Of a stretch of 64,000 nucleotides of DNA, positions 1 to 9,009 are shown piece by piece. This stretch comes from a bacterium (GTDB lineage Bacteria; Verrucomicrobiota; Verrucomicrobiia; Limisphaerales; RI-55). The stretch is taken from assembly GCA_016124235.1 (NCBI GenBank), contig WGOC01000013.1, positions 124,001 to 188,000 on the forward strand. The letters are read 5' to 3'. Position numbers and translations under genes: made by a program. Each line of letters opens with the position of its first letter. The stretch's first letter is position 1. Under the pieces are notes generated by a model. That model saw only the letters and a list, made by a program, of their open reading frames with translations. It was not told the origin of the DNA and searched no databases.

Positions 1-929
1 AGTTCGTGAATCTTGAGAGCGTCTTGCAGGGGCTCGAGCGCAGCCCCGTGATTGCCCATTCGTTGTAGAATCATCGCGATGTTCACCTGGGAATTTGCGG
101 TAACGTAATGCTCTTCACCGCACACCAGACGCCAGTATTTATTCGCTTCCCTGGCTTTGATTAGCGCGTCCTCCAGCTGATGTTTTCCCAAAAGTTCTTT
201 TGCCTCCTCGGTCAAACGGGTGGCTGCGATGTGCTCCTTTTGATATTCTTCAACATCCTGCACAATCCGTTCTCCGCGCAGCACCATTTCGCGGCAGATG
301 GCTTCGCCACCTTCCTGCTGCCAGACCACACCCGCAACCGCCACTCCGAGAAATTGTAGATCCGCCCGGGCCAGGTCCCTGCCGCCTTTCAATAAAGTCA
401 GCAAGCCGTGGCGGTAACGCAGAACCCAATCACCGCCAGGAAGTCGATCATCCAGCGGCATGTCCTTTAATATCCGTGTTGGACGCCCATCGGGAAACTC
501 TTGAATGAACCGTACACGATTCGGCGCAACATGGGCCGATGGGCTCACCAGCGCGACCCCGGCAACCGTGCGATTGAACAACACGAACATGAGCTTGGTG
601 CGCGAAAAGCCAGCGGGATCGTTGGTTGCCGGCACAAATGTGAGCGACAACCGCCAGTCAACATGCGGACCCGCTTGGACCGGGCGCAACACCGACAAGT
701 AACCACTCACGCGATATGCTTCTTGATCCTTCAACCAGGATGATTTACCCCCAGTCGAAATCTTTCCAGGGAGGGCCACAGGGTTCAGGTGGAACCGGCC
801 AATCGGGTTTTCTTCAAATGTCTCGTGAATGAGAGTAAGCCATTCGTTCGACTGCGCAGGAAGCGACCGCGCCGCCCCGAACGATAGAGCCACGATACAA
901 AAACAATAGAGTCGAGCGTGATGTTTCAT
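1..929 (-). CDS. Secreted TPR-repeat protein, 3' end beyond window
   Basis: This gene is missing from the ORF track because it runs off the left edge. About 309 residues are visible. The start ATG (complement of 927-929) has AGGAG about 8 bases upstream. The first roughly 24 residues look like a signal peptide ending near LPAQS. Residues 30-210 form a region I do not recognise. From about residue 235 the sequence becomes helical and TPR-like, with the kinesin-light-chain-style pattern VTANSQVNIAMILQRMGNH followed by GAALEPLQDALKIHE. In Planctomycetes and Verrucomicrobia, proteins of this shape often continue into more TPRs and a C-terminal CHAT protease-like domain, but that part lies outside the window, so this is only a possibility. 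A periplasmic scaffold role is inferred from the repeats. Confidence 0.75.
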   Translation of the reverse strand, partial: MKHHARLYCFCIVALSFGAARSLPAQSNEWLTLIHETFEENPIGRFHLNPVALPGKISTGGKSSWLKDQEAYRVSGYLSVLRPVQAGPHVDWRLSLTFVPATNDPAGFSRTKLMFVLFNRTVAGVALVSPSAHVAPNRVRFIQEFPDGRPTRILKDMPLDDRLPGGDWVLRYRHGLLTLLKGGRDLARADLQFLGVAVAGVVWQQEGGEAICREMVLRGERIVQDVEEYQKEHIAATRLTEEAKELLGKHQLEDALIKAREANKYWRLVCGEEHYVTANSQVNIAMILQRMGNHGAALEPLQDALKIHE

Positions 930-1024
930 GGTATTGTTAATCTCCTGGTGACCCGTCCGGACAAGCTGTTACTCACTTCAATTTATCAGTGCGGGGATTT
1001 TGAATGGCTGTCACGTACCACTTC

Positions 1025-1396
1025 CTAACGGGATAAATGTGAATGTCCGCGATACAATCGACAAAACTGCTCTGTGTTCACATAGCATTTGGCATCAAGC
1101 AGCACGTCGATCACTTGCTTTGCCGTCCGTGAACCGCAATTCGCGTGACCAATCATGTCCTTACCACTCGAGTCCAGGACCCTAAAAGAGACACCCAAAC
1201 AACACCGATCCATGTATGCCAAACGCCACGGCGGATCCGGTTGGGTCAGATAAGCTTCAAAGGACTGCGGACAGCAGCTCTTGTCATTATACACGGCGAT
1301 CTCCAGCCGATCGGAATCAATGACGAGCCACTTTATTTCGCGACTGTTGCCGCGACGGATCACCATCCAAGCATTGTTTCTCCGCTTTTTCGGCAT
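1025..1396 (-). CDS. Hypothetical protein (123 aa)
   Basis: This is a small minus-strand ORF starting MPKKRRNNAWMVIRRG. I do not recognise a family. It has no signal peptide or membrane segment and is unusually rich in cysteine (about six, including a CC pair twice), and its middle part looks like a compact beta-rich domain. No clear Shine-Dalgarno sequence precedes the ATG. Two plus-strand ORFs overlap it (1145-1504 and 1281-1823), but their arginine- and proline-rich translations look like shadows. It sits between two secreted-protein genes on the same strand with nothing to tie its function to either. It may be real; coding status is the main doubt. Confidence 0.45.
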   Translation of the reverse strand: MPKKRRNNAWMVIRRGNSREIKWLVIDSDRLEIAVYNDKSCCPQSFEAYLTQPDPPWRLAYMDRCCLGVSFRVLDSSGKDMIGHANCGSRTAKQVIDVLLDAKCYVNTEQFCRLYRGHSHLSR

Positions 1397-1561
1397 GGGT
1401 ATCGTAGTGCGACTCTCATTGCTTTTTTTAAAAAGGCGGGCTGCCGGAGCCGTGGATTTTTCTCAACCAATCAACGTGAACCGCACATTCTGGTCTTCGA
1501 GTAGGGATCAGGAAAACAACTGCAATCGAACCTGCATTGCGAATGGATCTCGAGCCGGAGC

Positions 1562-1598
1562 ACGAACCCCGCTTCCGAATACTGGAAGCGGGGTTCGT
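1562..1598. terminator. Strong 15-bp hairpin, probable terminator
   Basis: A perfect inverted repeat (ACGAACCCCGCTTCC, 7-base loop, exact complement) lies 65 bases beyond the stop of the BNR-repeat gene that is read leftward. The stem is GC-rich and long enough to stop transcription. The T-richer flank is on the plus-strand side (TTTCGCATTT), so it may act in either direction or mainly limit read-through between the BNR gene and the small ORF at 1025-1396. Confidence 0.6.
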
Positions 1599-1662
1599 TT
1601 CGCATTTCCCCGATTCGCCACTCCGAATAAAGAAATAGAACGTCAACGTGCGATCGGCAGGC

Positions 1663-2994
1663 TCAGGGGATTTGTTTCCGAATCAACACGCTGTCGGGAT
1701 CTGGTCCGGCTTCGCTGCAGTAGAGAAATGGGCCGCCGTCGGAATTGGGAGCAGCAGCAAAGACGGAGACGGCCGAGTCGAGATCTTGCCACGCGGCCGG
1801 CAGGAGTTCAGTTCCCCAATTGACCAAATTCTGCGTGAAGCGGATCCCGACGGTGTAGCCTGCGGCATCCTTAATGCGGCCACCGACGTAGATCGTGCCA
1901 CCACTTCCTTCAGCGATAGAAATTGCACTGTTCGACTCGCCGCCAGGAGCTAGAGAGAAATTGTCAATTTGTATCCAAGTCGCCCCATTATCCCCGGATG
2001 CTCGCAACGTCCAGTAACGTTCGCCACCAACCTCAAGATTGCTTTGTCCTCCAACGAGTAGCACTCCGTTCGAAGTCAAAAATGTGGTACTGGGATTGCC
2101 GACATTGCCGCTAACATAGTCGTCCACCACGGACCAACTCCGGGTGTCGGGATCGAGCTTTCGAGTGATCCAGTGCTGGAGGAAAGTTCTTTCGATCGTC
2201 GCATTCTTCCCCTTTCCAATCTGGGTTTCGTACCATTCTGTCGCGGACCCGGAGGCAAACACCGCCCCGTCGAGGCCAATCGTGATTCCATTCGCGATTT
2301 GAGTTGTAGCGAGTTCGTGCCGCCAGCGATCGCTCTCGGTCCATGAGTCACCGCCGTTAGTGCTGACTTCGGTCAACCAATCGATGTTGTTGCTTCTTCC
2401 GGTAACATACACAGTTCCGTTTGCATCAATCGCAACGCTCTTGGCGTAGAACGCTTGGTCAATACCCAGATCGTTCCCCAACATTCGCACAGTTTCCCAG
2501 AGCCATGTGCCGGTGCCCGGTGAGTACACGCCTCGCCTGACCACCCAGCGGCGAACTTCGTAGTATTCCGTGGTCTTATGTTTTCCCCTACCCCTTGTGA
2601 TAAGGTCATTCACGTAGGCATAGCCCACGACGAAAACCTCGATCGTCCCGTTTGCCGGATTGTAGTAGCTAGCCGCACCAAAAGGTCTGGATTCGAGCAG
2701 ATCTCCACTAATCGCCAAATGGTCGATTGTCACCCATGACGAGCCGGGCTCATTGGCTTTCCACCGGGTCACCCATTCGGTATCCCGGTGGATATCGCCA
2801 TCCACCTTTATGTGAAACGCATTGAGGATCGAGCCGTCGGGCAGTTGGATGATCGTGTCGCCGTGGCCACCGCCCGGGATCGCGTCGGCGGATTCCCAGT
2901 CCTGGGCGGTGCCGCGCGCTGGCGCCGCGATTGTCATCGTGAGTGCGGAAATCAGCGCCAAGTTTCGCAATGTTGATAGTGTGGATTGTCTCAT
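1663..2994 (-). CDS. Secreted BNR/sialidase-like beta-propeller protein
   Basis: The protein is about 443 residues. I chose the internal ATG at 2994 over the track start at 3033, because MRQSTLSTLRNLALISALTM begins a normal signal peptide ending near ARGTAQ. The mature protein has several Asp-box/BNR-like blades, with the motifs STNGGDSWTE and ASGDNGATW alternating with phrases such as GTIYVGGRI and GTVYVTGRS. This architecture occurs in exo-sialidase-like and photosystem-II-stability-factor-like propellers. No sialidase catalytic set (Arg triad, FRIP, Tyr/Glu pair) is evident, so I do not call it an enzyme. It lies just downstream of the lectin-like gene at 3043-3810 on the same strand, 48 bases away, so the two are probably co-transcribed. 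The substrate is unknown. Confidence 0.7.
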   Translation of the reverse strand: MRQSTLSTLRNLALISALTMTIAAPARGTAQDWESADAIPGGGHGDTIIQLPDGSILNAFHIKVDGDIHRDTEWVTRWKANEPGSSWVTIDHLAISGDLLESRPFGAASYYNPANGTIEVFVVGYAYVNDLITRGRGKHKTTEYYEVRRWVVRRGVYSPGTGTWLWETVRMLGNDLGIDQAFYAKSVAIDANGTVYVTGRSNNIDWLTEVSTNGGDSWTESDRWRHELATTQIANGITIGLDGAVFASGSATEWYETQIGKGKNATIERTFLQHWITRKLDPDTRSWSVVDDYVSGNVGNPSTTFLTSNGVLLVGGQSNLEVGGERYWTLRASGDNGATWIQIDNFSLAPGGESNSAISIAEGSGGTIYVGGRIKDAAGYTVGIRFTQNLVNWGTELLPAAWQDLDSAVSVFAAAPNSDGGPFLYCSEAGPDPDSVLIRKQIP

Positions 2995-3042
2995 ATTGGT
3001 TTCAGGTTTTTGGTTCACGAAAACAGAGGGCAAATTGAGTGA

Positions 3043-3810
3043 TCAGTCGGGTTCCTCTCGCTCCGACTGACCGGGTTCATCGTTGGGAAGTTGCTCCAAC
3101 CGCAGCTCCGAATACTCGGGATTGAAGGTTTGCCTGGAAGTGCTGATGGCCGCCACGCCAACCGAAAGTCCGTTCTGCTTCGAGATCTTGGGATCAAGCG
3201 ACTTCGACGCGCCACGCGACCAGGTTTTGCCATCAGCGCTGACAGCGCCGCGAAGCTCCAATCCCTTGCGTTCGAGACTCAGCCAAACTGGTCCATCCGG
3301 TTTAAGTCGAAAATCTCCGGTCGTTCCCATCCGCCCGATCCGGCCATTCACGCGGATTTCAAAGTTGATGTAGGGCCGCGGAACGTCACCGGGACGTTGC
3401 AGAACCGCGCGTTCCAAGCGGACAAAATTCTTTTCATCCGCAAACAACACCAGCCCCGCGCCCGTGTATCCGGTCCGGCCGGCCTGCGTGGATTCGCCAC
3501 CTGGTTTGAAATCGCCGCTTACTTTGACCTGGATCGCAAAGTTGCCCGTCACCGTTCGGACGACTCTAGGCGCCGTGTTGCTGCCGAGCTCCGGACTTAG
3601 ATCGTGAGATTTGTCCGATCCCGGAACCGATATGCGGATCGAGTTGTCGCCCACGTCAAACGTGCAGTCGCCCGCCGGATTGATCGCACGGCCCCGTCCT
3701 TCGAGCTTCGGTGCGTCGTCCGCCGACAGACTCGACACCACGGCACCGGCAACGATTGCGAATTGAAGGAGTTTCCAATTCCGTGACTTTTTGAAGGTCC
3801 AGATCTTCAT
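3043..3810 (-). CDS. Secreted DUF1349/concanavalin-like lectin protein
   Basis: This 255-residue protein has a basic N terminus and a hydrophobic stretch (LLQFAIVAGAVVSSLSA) that serves as a signal peptide. The body has the fold signature of DUF1349/regulation-of-enolase-1-type concanavalin-like domains: a phrase like TGNFAIQVKVSGDF, then AGLVLFADEKNFVRLER, then VWLSLERKGLELRGAVSADG and SVGVAAIST. These proteins bind or act on carbohydrate outside the cell; no catalytic residues can be assigned. The C terminus is short and acidic (EREEPD). It precedes the BNR propeller gene by 48 bases on the same strand, suggesting a two-gene secreted module, and follows the sensor/regulator operon, separated from it by a perfect palindrome at 3852-3869. 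Confidence 0.7.
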   Translation of the reverse strand: MKIWTFKKSRNWKLLQFAIVAGAVVSSLSADDAPKLEGRGRAINPAGDCTFDVGDNSIRISVPGSDKSHDLSPELGSNTAPRVVRTVTGNFAIQVKVSGDFKPGGESTQAGRTGYTGAGLVLFADEKNFVRLERAVLQRPGDVPRPYINFEIRVNGRIGRMGTTGDFRLKPDGPVWLSLERKGLELRGAVSADGKTWSRGASKSLDPKISKQNGLSVGVAAISTSRQTFNPEYSELRLEQLPNDEPGQSEREEPD

Positions 3811-3851
3811 GACGATGGGAAACCATGGCAGAAACCAGGGGATGAATGTCC

Positions 3852-3869
3852 ATCACCCTAAAGGGTGAT
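3852..3869. promoter_or_regulatory. Perfect palindrome upstream of lectin gene
   Basis: ATCACCCT-AA-AGGGTGAT is an 18-base perfect palindrome centred about 50 bases before the start codon of the lectin-like gene and about 110 bases past the response regulator gene. The 2-base centre is too tight for a full hairpin, which favours a dimeric protein binding site. As RNA it could still fold with a 6-base loop, and TTTT follows on the plus side, so a weak terminator is the alternative. A link to the adjacent LuxR-type regulator is inference. Confidence 0.4.
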
Positions 3870-3975
3870 TTTGAACACCAAGCTTGGAACTCCGACCGTC
3901 TCTCAAATGAGAACCTCCTCACTTCGGCCGCCACGAGTCTCGTGAGTTGCCGACCGCTCGCTGCTCTTTCCTTCG

Positions 3976-4656
3976 CTATCGCAACATCCGCGAAACCGCT
4001 TCGGTCCGGTTGCGGACTTTAAGTTTGTCGTAGATGTGGCGGATGTGGGTCTTGATTGTGTCAACGGACACATGAAGCAGCGCCGCGATTTCGCCGTAAG
4101 TCTTGCCATCCGCCAGGTGCTGCAAAACTTCGAATTCGCGTACTGACAGCAGCCGCTTGATCTCCAGTTCGCGGTCGCGCGTATCCGTTTCGTGACTACC
4201 TGGCTTTAGCTGGTCCAACTGCTCGATGACTTTGCGCGCGACACTGGGCGACATCGGCGCGCCGCCGGCCAGACAGTACTGCGCCGCTTCGAGAATCTTC
4301 CGGGGTGCGGAATCCTTCAAAAGATAACCGTCTGCGCCGGCGAGAAAGGAACGCAACACATAATCATCGTCGTCGTGGAGCGTGAGCATGATGACTCTGG
4401 CGTCCGGCAGGAACTGACGAATCTCGGGCAGACATTCCAGACCGGAAATCTTCGGCATGCGAATATCCAGAAAGATCAGTTCAACCTCCAGCCTGGGCAC
4501 GGCGGCAAGGAACTCAACCGAATTGAGAAACGTTCGTTCGACTTCCAGGTCATTGTCCCGCGCAAGCACCTGGCGCAACACGTCCACATACGTGGGGTCG
4601 TCCTCCACGATCGCGATACGCACGGGTGTCTTCGTTTTTAGGGATTGGTCGTTCAC
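3976..4656 (-). CDS. NarL/FixJ-family response regulator
   Basis: This 226-residue two-domain regulator has an N-terminal receiver domain with acidic pocket E18-D19-D20, phosphoacceptor D64 in LIFLDIRMP, switch T92 and conserved K114 in GYLLKDS. A C-terminal LuxR-type helix-turn-helix covers about residues 165-226, with LSVREFEVLQHLADGKTYGE and VDTIKTHIRHIYDKLKVRNR. It is a cytoplasmic DNA-binding partner of the sensor kinase encoded immediately upstream. Its GTG start overlaps the kinase stop in a GTGA, which indicates translational coupling and a cognate pair. Target genes are not shown; the secreted lectin/BNR genes just downstream on the same strand are natural candidates. Confidence 0.95.
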   Translation of the reverse strand: MNDQSLKTKTPVRIAIVEDDPTYVDVLRQVLARDNDLEVERTFLNSVEFLAAVPRLEVELIFLDIRMPKISGLECLPEIRQFLPDARVIMLTLHDDDDYVLRSFLAGADGYLLKDSAPRKILEAAQYCLAGGAPMSPSVARKVIEQLDQLKPGSHETDTRDRELEIKRLLSVREFEVLQHLADGKTYGEIAALLHVSVDTIKTHIRHIYDKLKVRNRTEAVSRMLR

Positions 4657-7600
4657 GGTTTGATCCTCAACGGTATTTCCACCACCGCGGTGGTCCCGGT
4701 GCCTCGGGAAGATTTCAGTTCAAAGTGCCCGCCCAGGTTTTGCGCCCGCTCGTGGAGTGCCTGCAGGCCAAGTGAATCCACGCTGACATTTTGCGGATCG
4801 AAACCGACACCATCGTCTCGCGCCATGATTTTCAAAACGCCGTCCGTGACCGCGAATTCCAGTTGAAACCTCTTTGCATTCGAGTGCTTCAAGACGTTAC
4901 TCATGATGCCCTTCACGATAAGAACCAGTTCCCGTTTAACTTCGGGAGACGCAAGCACGGCGTTGTGGAGTTGATCGCCCCGGACCACGGGATGGATGCC
5001 GGTGCCTTCGAAAAACTCGTCAGCGAGCTTCTCCATGTATTCCTTCAAATCGCGCGCGGTTTGCTTGTCCGGATTCAACGACCAGATGATTTCCCGCAAT
5101 GACCCGGAGGATTTGTGGGCACGCTCGGCCAATTGTTTGATCTTCTGCGCACCCGCGGAGTCTCCCAGATCCTCACTCGCCAACTCACCCATGATGCGAA
5201 TCTGCGCGAGGCTGCTGCCAATTTCATCGTGCATGTCGCGGGCAATGCGTGAGCGTTCCGCATCCAGTTCGAGCGTCTTTTCCAGCTCCTTGATCCGGTC
5301 ACGCGTGCGAACCCGATAGCGATGGAATCCCGTCGCCAACCCCAGAATCGCCGACACGACACCGCCACGAAACCACCATGTCTGGTAGTAAAACGGCGCG
5401 ATGGAGAACGCCAGTGCCGCTTGTTTCGGGCTCGGCACGTGATGGTAATCAAAAGCCCGCACTTGGAATTCGTAAGAGCCCGGAGCCAGACGTGCGTAGC
5501 GACTGGACCGCTGGTCATGCAAGGCACTCCATTCTTCAGATTGCCCGAGCAGACGATATTGAAACAACGTCTTGTGGGCTTCCTTGAAAGCGGTCGCGGC
5601 AAAACTCAACTCAAGAAAGTCCTGTGCATCGGGAGGCAATATCAGTGGATGTTGGCGGCGGGAAGGTGGAGGCAAATCCGCGTCGAAATAGTTGGTTCCG
5701 ATCGACGAGCAACCCGTTATGCGAACAGGTGGGCCCAATGACACGGTCTTCAACATTGCCCTGGGATCGAATCGGATCAGGCCTCCTTCCATACAGAACA
5801 AGAGATCGCCGTTCGAAGCCTTGGCGGCAGTGGGAAAGTAATCGGTGTAAATCGCTTCATTGTGGATACCGTCCACTCGGCTGAATCTTAGAACCGAAAG
5901 CCCGTCTGGAACTCGACCGTCGAGATGACTGAGCGTTTCACTGCGAGTGCAAAGGATTCCGCTGAATGTCCCAAACCAGAGATTCTCCTCGTTGTCCTCA
6001 ATGACCATGCGGACGGCCAGGTCTTGAAACGGCTGTTCCAGCTGAAACGCCTGACACAACTCGCCGCGCACACGGGTCACTCCATTACCGCCGCCGAGCC
6101 AGATACTCCCGGATCGAGTTTCCGCAATCGAATAAACGATGTCCGATGAGAGACCATCCTGCCCCTGAGTAAATCGCCGCACCTCATAATTTGTCACGCG
6201 GAGGACGCCAAATCCGTCGGTACCAATCCAGACCTGCCCCCGGGAATCGACCAAGGCGCACAAGGCTTCAAATTCCGGAAGCGCCTGTTCCCGGTTCCAG
6301 TAATGGAGCTTTTCATCTTTCCACTGAAAAACGCCCCGCTCCGTGGCCAGCCAGACCTCACCGGCGCGACGCCAGGCCACCGAGTGAACCTGTTTCACTC
6401 CCCAGGGGAAATCCTCCTGCCGGTAATATGTCTGCAAACCACCGCTCTCGCGCAGGAGAATCGGTTGCGGCTGGTTGGTATCCATCTCGGTGAAATGACC
6501 AATGGAGTAAGCGACGCCATACCACCGGTCACCCGAACCATCGCGCGAGTAGTCCATCGTTTCCGAAGTCATCAGGTTGGGCAGCGACAAGATGGTACGG
6601 TTGGTCACACCCAAATCCCAATTTTCAAAAGTGTCGTTTGTGTCGTTTAATCGCGAGAGCGAGAAGTTGTTTTCGCTTTCGTGGCGAATCGTCTTCGTCC
6701 CGGGATTGATGCCCAGCGGGTCACCGTGATTGATCCGGGACCAGGTGTAATGCAGCGAATTCGTTCGCCGGAGCACCGCGACTCCGCCTGATCCGGATTG
6801 CAGCCAGATGCCCCCTTCAGGCCCGAACGCGATGGTACCAATTTCCGAGTTCAGCGCTTGGGTCACCTGCGGGAAGGTCTCCAACACACCGTTGTCGTAG
6901 CGATGAAATTGCTTTCCGTCGGCAAGCCAAAGTGCGCCATCGTCACTTTTAAAAATGTTCCCGGGTCCGGTCGACAGCCCGTCTCGAGTGATCCGGAACA
7001 ATGGCTCTTCATTCCGATCCGGGCGCAGACGGACAAATTTTCCACCGAATGTCCGCATCACAAATGCACCGCTCTGATCCGGCAGGGCCTCCCACCTCCA
7101 GCGCAGGCCCAGATGAGTCACATGCCCGGTCTCAGGGTCAAACAACCGTGGACCGAAGTTCGAATTGATAAGTACGACTCGGTCGGAAAACGAGAACACG
7201 GAGCCCAACGTCACCACGTCGTGCCAGACTTCCGCATCGGGAATTTCCAGATCTCCGGCGGAATAGGTGGCAACTTCGGCGGTCGGCATCAACCGATAAA
7301 TCCGGTCGGCCTTGCGCGGAATCGTCCAAATGCTGCCATCCGCCGCGGCGTGAACACGCAAAATATCCCGATCGGGCAACCGTTCATTCCCCGGGACCGG
7401 GACGAAGCGACCGTATTCCAATCGCAAAACTCCCGCGCCGCGCGTCGCCAGAATCAGGCGTCCCTGTGGGTCCACATCCAGGTCGGACACGTTCTCCACG
7501 GGCAAAGCGGGATTCGAGGTTTTGTTGTAAGTCTTCCAATTGAGGCCGTCGAATCGACTCAAGCCACCCACCGTGGCAACCCACATGAAATTTCCTGCCC

Positions 7601-8177
7601 ACGCGATGTCCCGCGTGCTGTTGTTCACCAGGCCGTTTTCCGAGGTGTAAACCGAAACCGAAACGTCCTCGTTCACTTTCACCTGGCAATCCGGCAATCC
7701 ATCCTCCAACTCCTTGGGATGGCGTGTCACCGACGGATCGAGCCAGATAAAGATGACGGAACCTTTATCGAGTTCATAAAACGACTCGTGCTCCCCCATC
7801 AGCGCGGGACCGCGAATCGAATCAACGACCCGCAGGTCGTAGTCGCCCACCGTTTGCGACGGAAACCGGGAATGACGCAGTTGCCAATGCGAATCATCTA
7901 GTTCCTCCAACTCGAAATGCCGTGATGGCTGATCGCCGGCATGGACGTCTAGCATCCCGCTCAACGCACGATCGCTTCGATTGGAAACATGGAACGTGCA
8001 GTGAAGAAGATACCCGTTTTCCACCACATATCCGTAGAGCCGTTGCTGCACGATGGATGTCACCGCCGGTCCAACGTCGAGCACTGGCGCTGCCGACAGT
8101 ATTTGCGAGGCAAGTGTGCCCATCGCGAGCAGCAGAACGAGCGTCCGCATTTTGGCTTGGGATACCGGGCCAGCCAT
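4653..8177 (-). CDS. Reg_prop/Y_Y_Y sensor histidine kinase
   Basis: This 1,174-residue membrane sensor starts with a signal peptide (an alternative Met lies at residue 10). A large extracytoplasmic part of roughly residues 170-800 contains ligand_3/Reg_prop propeller repeats, for example GQVWIGTDGFGVLRV, GSIWLGGGNGVTRV and ENLWFGTFSGILC. A Y_Y_Y domain follows, ending with QVRAFDYHHVPS, then one membrane segment near 925-945 and a short coiled coil. The kinase core is a HisKA_3 dimerisation helix with phosphoacceptor H983 in RDMHDEIGSSL and a HATPase domain with N1094 (NVLKHSNA) and the G box DDGVGFD. In Bacteroidetes relatives this layout senses polysaccharide fragments; the ligand here is unknown. 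No receiver is fused, unlike hybrid two-component systems; the regulator is the next gene. Confidence 0.93.
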   Translation of the reverse strand: MAGPVSQAKMRTLVLLLAMGTLASQILSAAPVLDVGPAVTSIVQQRLYGYVVENGYLLHCTFHVSNRSDRALSGMLDVHAGDQPSRHFELEELDDSHWQLRHSRFPSQTVGDYDLRVVDSIRGPALMGEHESFYELDKGSVIFIWLDPSVTRHPKELEDGLPDCQVKVNEDVSVSVYTSENGLVNNSTRDIAWAGNFMWVATVGGLSRFDGLNWKTYNKTSNPALPVENVSDLDVDPQGRLILATRGAGVLRLEYGRFVPVPGNERLPDRDILRVHAAADGSIWTIPRKADRIYRLMPTAEVATYSAGDLEIPDAEVWHDVVTLGSVFSFSDRVVLINSNFGPRLFDPETGHVTHLGLRWRWEALPDQSGAFVMRTFGGKFVRLRPDRNEEPLFRITRDGLSTGPGNIFKSDDGALWLADGKQFHRYDNGVLETFPQVTQALNSEIGTIAFGPEGGIWLQSGSGGVAVLRRTNSLHYTWSRINHGDPLGINPGTKTIRHESENNFSLSRLNDTNDTFENWDLGVTNRTILSLPNLMTSETMDYSRDGSGDRWYGVAYSIGHFTEMDTNQPQPILLRESGGLQTYYRQEDFPWGVKQVHSVAWRRAGEVWLATERGVFQWKDEKLHYWNREQALPEFEALCALVDSRGQVWIGTDGFGVLRVTNYEVRRFTQGQDGLSSDIVYSIAETRSGSIWLGGGNGVTRVRGELCQAFQLEQPFQDLAVRMVIEDNEENLWFGTFSGILCTRSETLSHLDGRVPDGLSVLRFSRVDGIHNEAIYTDYFPTAAKASNGDLLFCMEGGLIRFDPRAMLKTVSLGPPVRITGCSSIGTNYFDADLPPPSRRQHPLILPPDAQDFLELSFAATAFKEAHKTLFQYRLLGQSEEWSALHDQRSSRYARLAPGSYEFQVRAFDYHHVPSPKQAALAFSIAPFYYQTWWFRGGVVSAILGLATGFHRYRVRTRDRIKELEKTLELDAERSRIARDMHDEIGSSLAQIRIMGELASEDLGDSAGAQKIKQLAERAHKSSGSLREIIWSLNPDKQTARDLKEYMEKLADEFFEGTGIHPVVRGDQLHNAVLASPEVKRELVLIVKGIMSNVLKHSNAKRFQLEFAVTDGVLKIMARDDGVGFDPQNVSVDSLGLQALHERAQNLGGHFELKSSRGTGTTAVVEIPLRIKP

Positions 8178-8336
8178 TGAATTCTGAAACCTTGAAAACA
8201 GTGAACGAGAAACAGTTCAAACAAGTTGCTGTGGAACTGTCGAGAGCGTTCTGACTGAGAACTCGTTCCCTCCATCGTGTGTTCGCGTTATCAATCCGCG
8301 AAAAAGTGGCGAAGTTTTCGCGCACTCGAGCACTTG

Positions 8337-8681
8337 TTACACGATCACGGTCCAGCGCATGAGTTGCCACAACAGGCCCAGGCCGACGCACAGAATTGCC
8401 ACGGTATTGTCCGAGCCGCGGCATCTGCACAGAAGTATTTGGATCAACACGCCAACGAAAAGCGCGACAAGCGAGACGACATAACCCGATGCGACCACCG
8501 ATACCACGTCTGATGCCCAGAACCAGCGCGGAATTCCGGGTATCATGGCGCCGACCAGCCAAACCGCCGGATACCCGAGAACCGAAAAGACCTTGAACGG
8601 CCAGAGCCCGAGAGCGATCCGTTCATCCCGAGTAACCGGAAATGTTGTCGTCACATATCGATTAAGTCGCACGAAGGCCAT
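8337..8681 (-). CDS. Small membrane protein, 3 TM (hypothetical)
   Basis: This 114-residue protein has three clear hydrophobic segments: roughly 27-49 (WPFKVFSVLGYPAVWLVGAM), 58-83 (VVSVVASGYVVSLVALFVGV) and 93-114 (VAILCVGLGLLWQLMRW). The C terminus is in or close to the membrane. No family is recognised. The minus-strand ORF 7894-8562 in another frame is rich in Arg, Cys and Ala and looks like a shadow. It is the last of three consecutive small membrane-protein genes read in the same direction behind the SAP/FokI-like nuclease, 18 bases after the 75-aa gene, so co-transcription is likely. Function is unknown. Confidence 0.6.
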   Translation of the reverse strand: MAFVRLNRYVTTTFPVTRDERIALGLWPFKVFSVLGYPAVWLVGAMIPGIPRWFWASDVVSVVASGYVVSLVALFVGVLIQILLCRCRGSDNTVAILCVGLGLLWQLMRWTVIV

Positions 8682-8699
8682 TTTGAAATAACCACGCGA

Positions 8700-8927
8700 T
8701 CAGTGCTTCTCACGCTCGATCAAAAACCAAATTCCCAGCAACAAACACATCGCCGACACGACGCCGACCGCGAGCGCAAGGTGTGCGTTTGCAAGTTCGA
8801 AGCGGCCGACATACACGCGCACCTTGGCCGCCGAAGTGGCGACGCAGTTTTGATACAGCCAAAACGTCCCCAGCGCGCCGGTCGCTCCCAGCAAGGTAAA
8901 GATCACTCCCATTATGATTCGGCGCAT
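8700..8927 (-). CDS. Small two-TM membrane protein (75 aa)
   Basis: The protein has two hydrophobic helices, residues 5-25 (IMGVIFTLLGATGALGTFWL) and 48-68 (LALAVGVVSAMCLLLGIWFL), separated by a short loop containing one cysteine, with a charged tail EREKH. No family is recognised. Its 18-base spacing to the following 114-aa membrane gene and 82-base gap from the preceding 123-aa membrane gene suggest one transcript. It could be a small membrane-anchored partner, but nothing in the sequence gives a specific role. Confidence 0.55.
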   Translation of the reverse strand: MRRIIMGVIFTLLGATGALGTFWLYQNCVATSAAKVRVYVGRFELANAHLALAVGVVSAMCLLLGIWFLIEREKH

Positions 8928-9009
8928 GTGACCTCTATTTCATTTTCACGACGGTTTTTCCACAGGCACTTGGGGGGCCGCATAGAATGATTTCCCGATT
9001 GGCAACGCG

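Noticed and set aside
1281-1823. Plus-strand ORF of 180 aa
   Set aside because: Runs through the terminator hairpin and across the end of the BNR gene; Arg-rich C-terminal half without domain.
6798-7901. Plus-strand ORF of 367 aa opposite the sensor kinase
   Set aside because: Antisense of the Reg_prop repeats; repeated Arg/Pro composition and no start signal.
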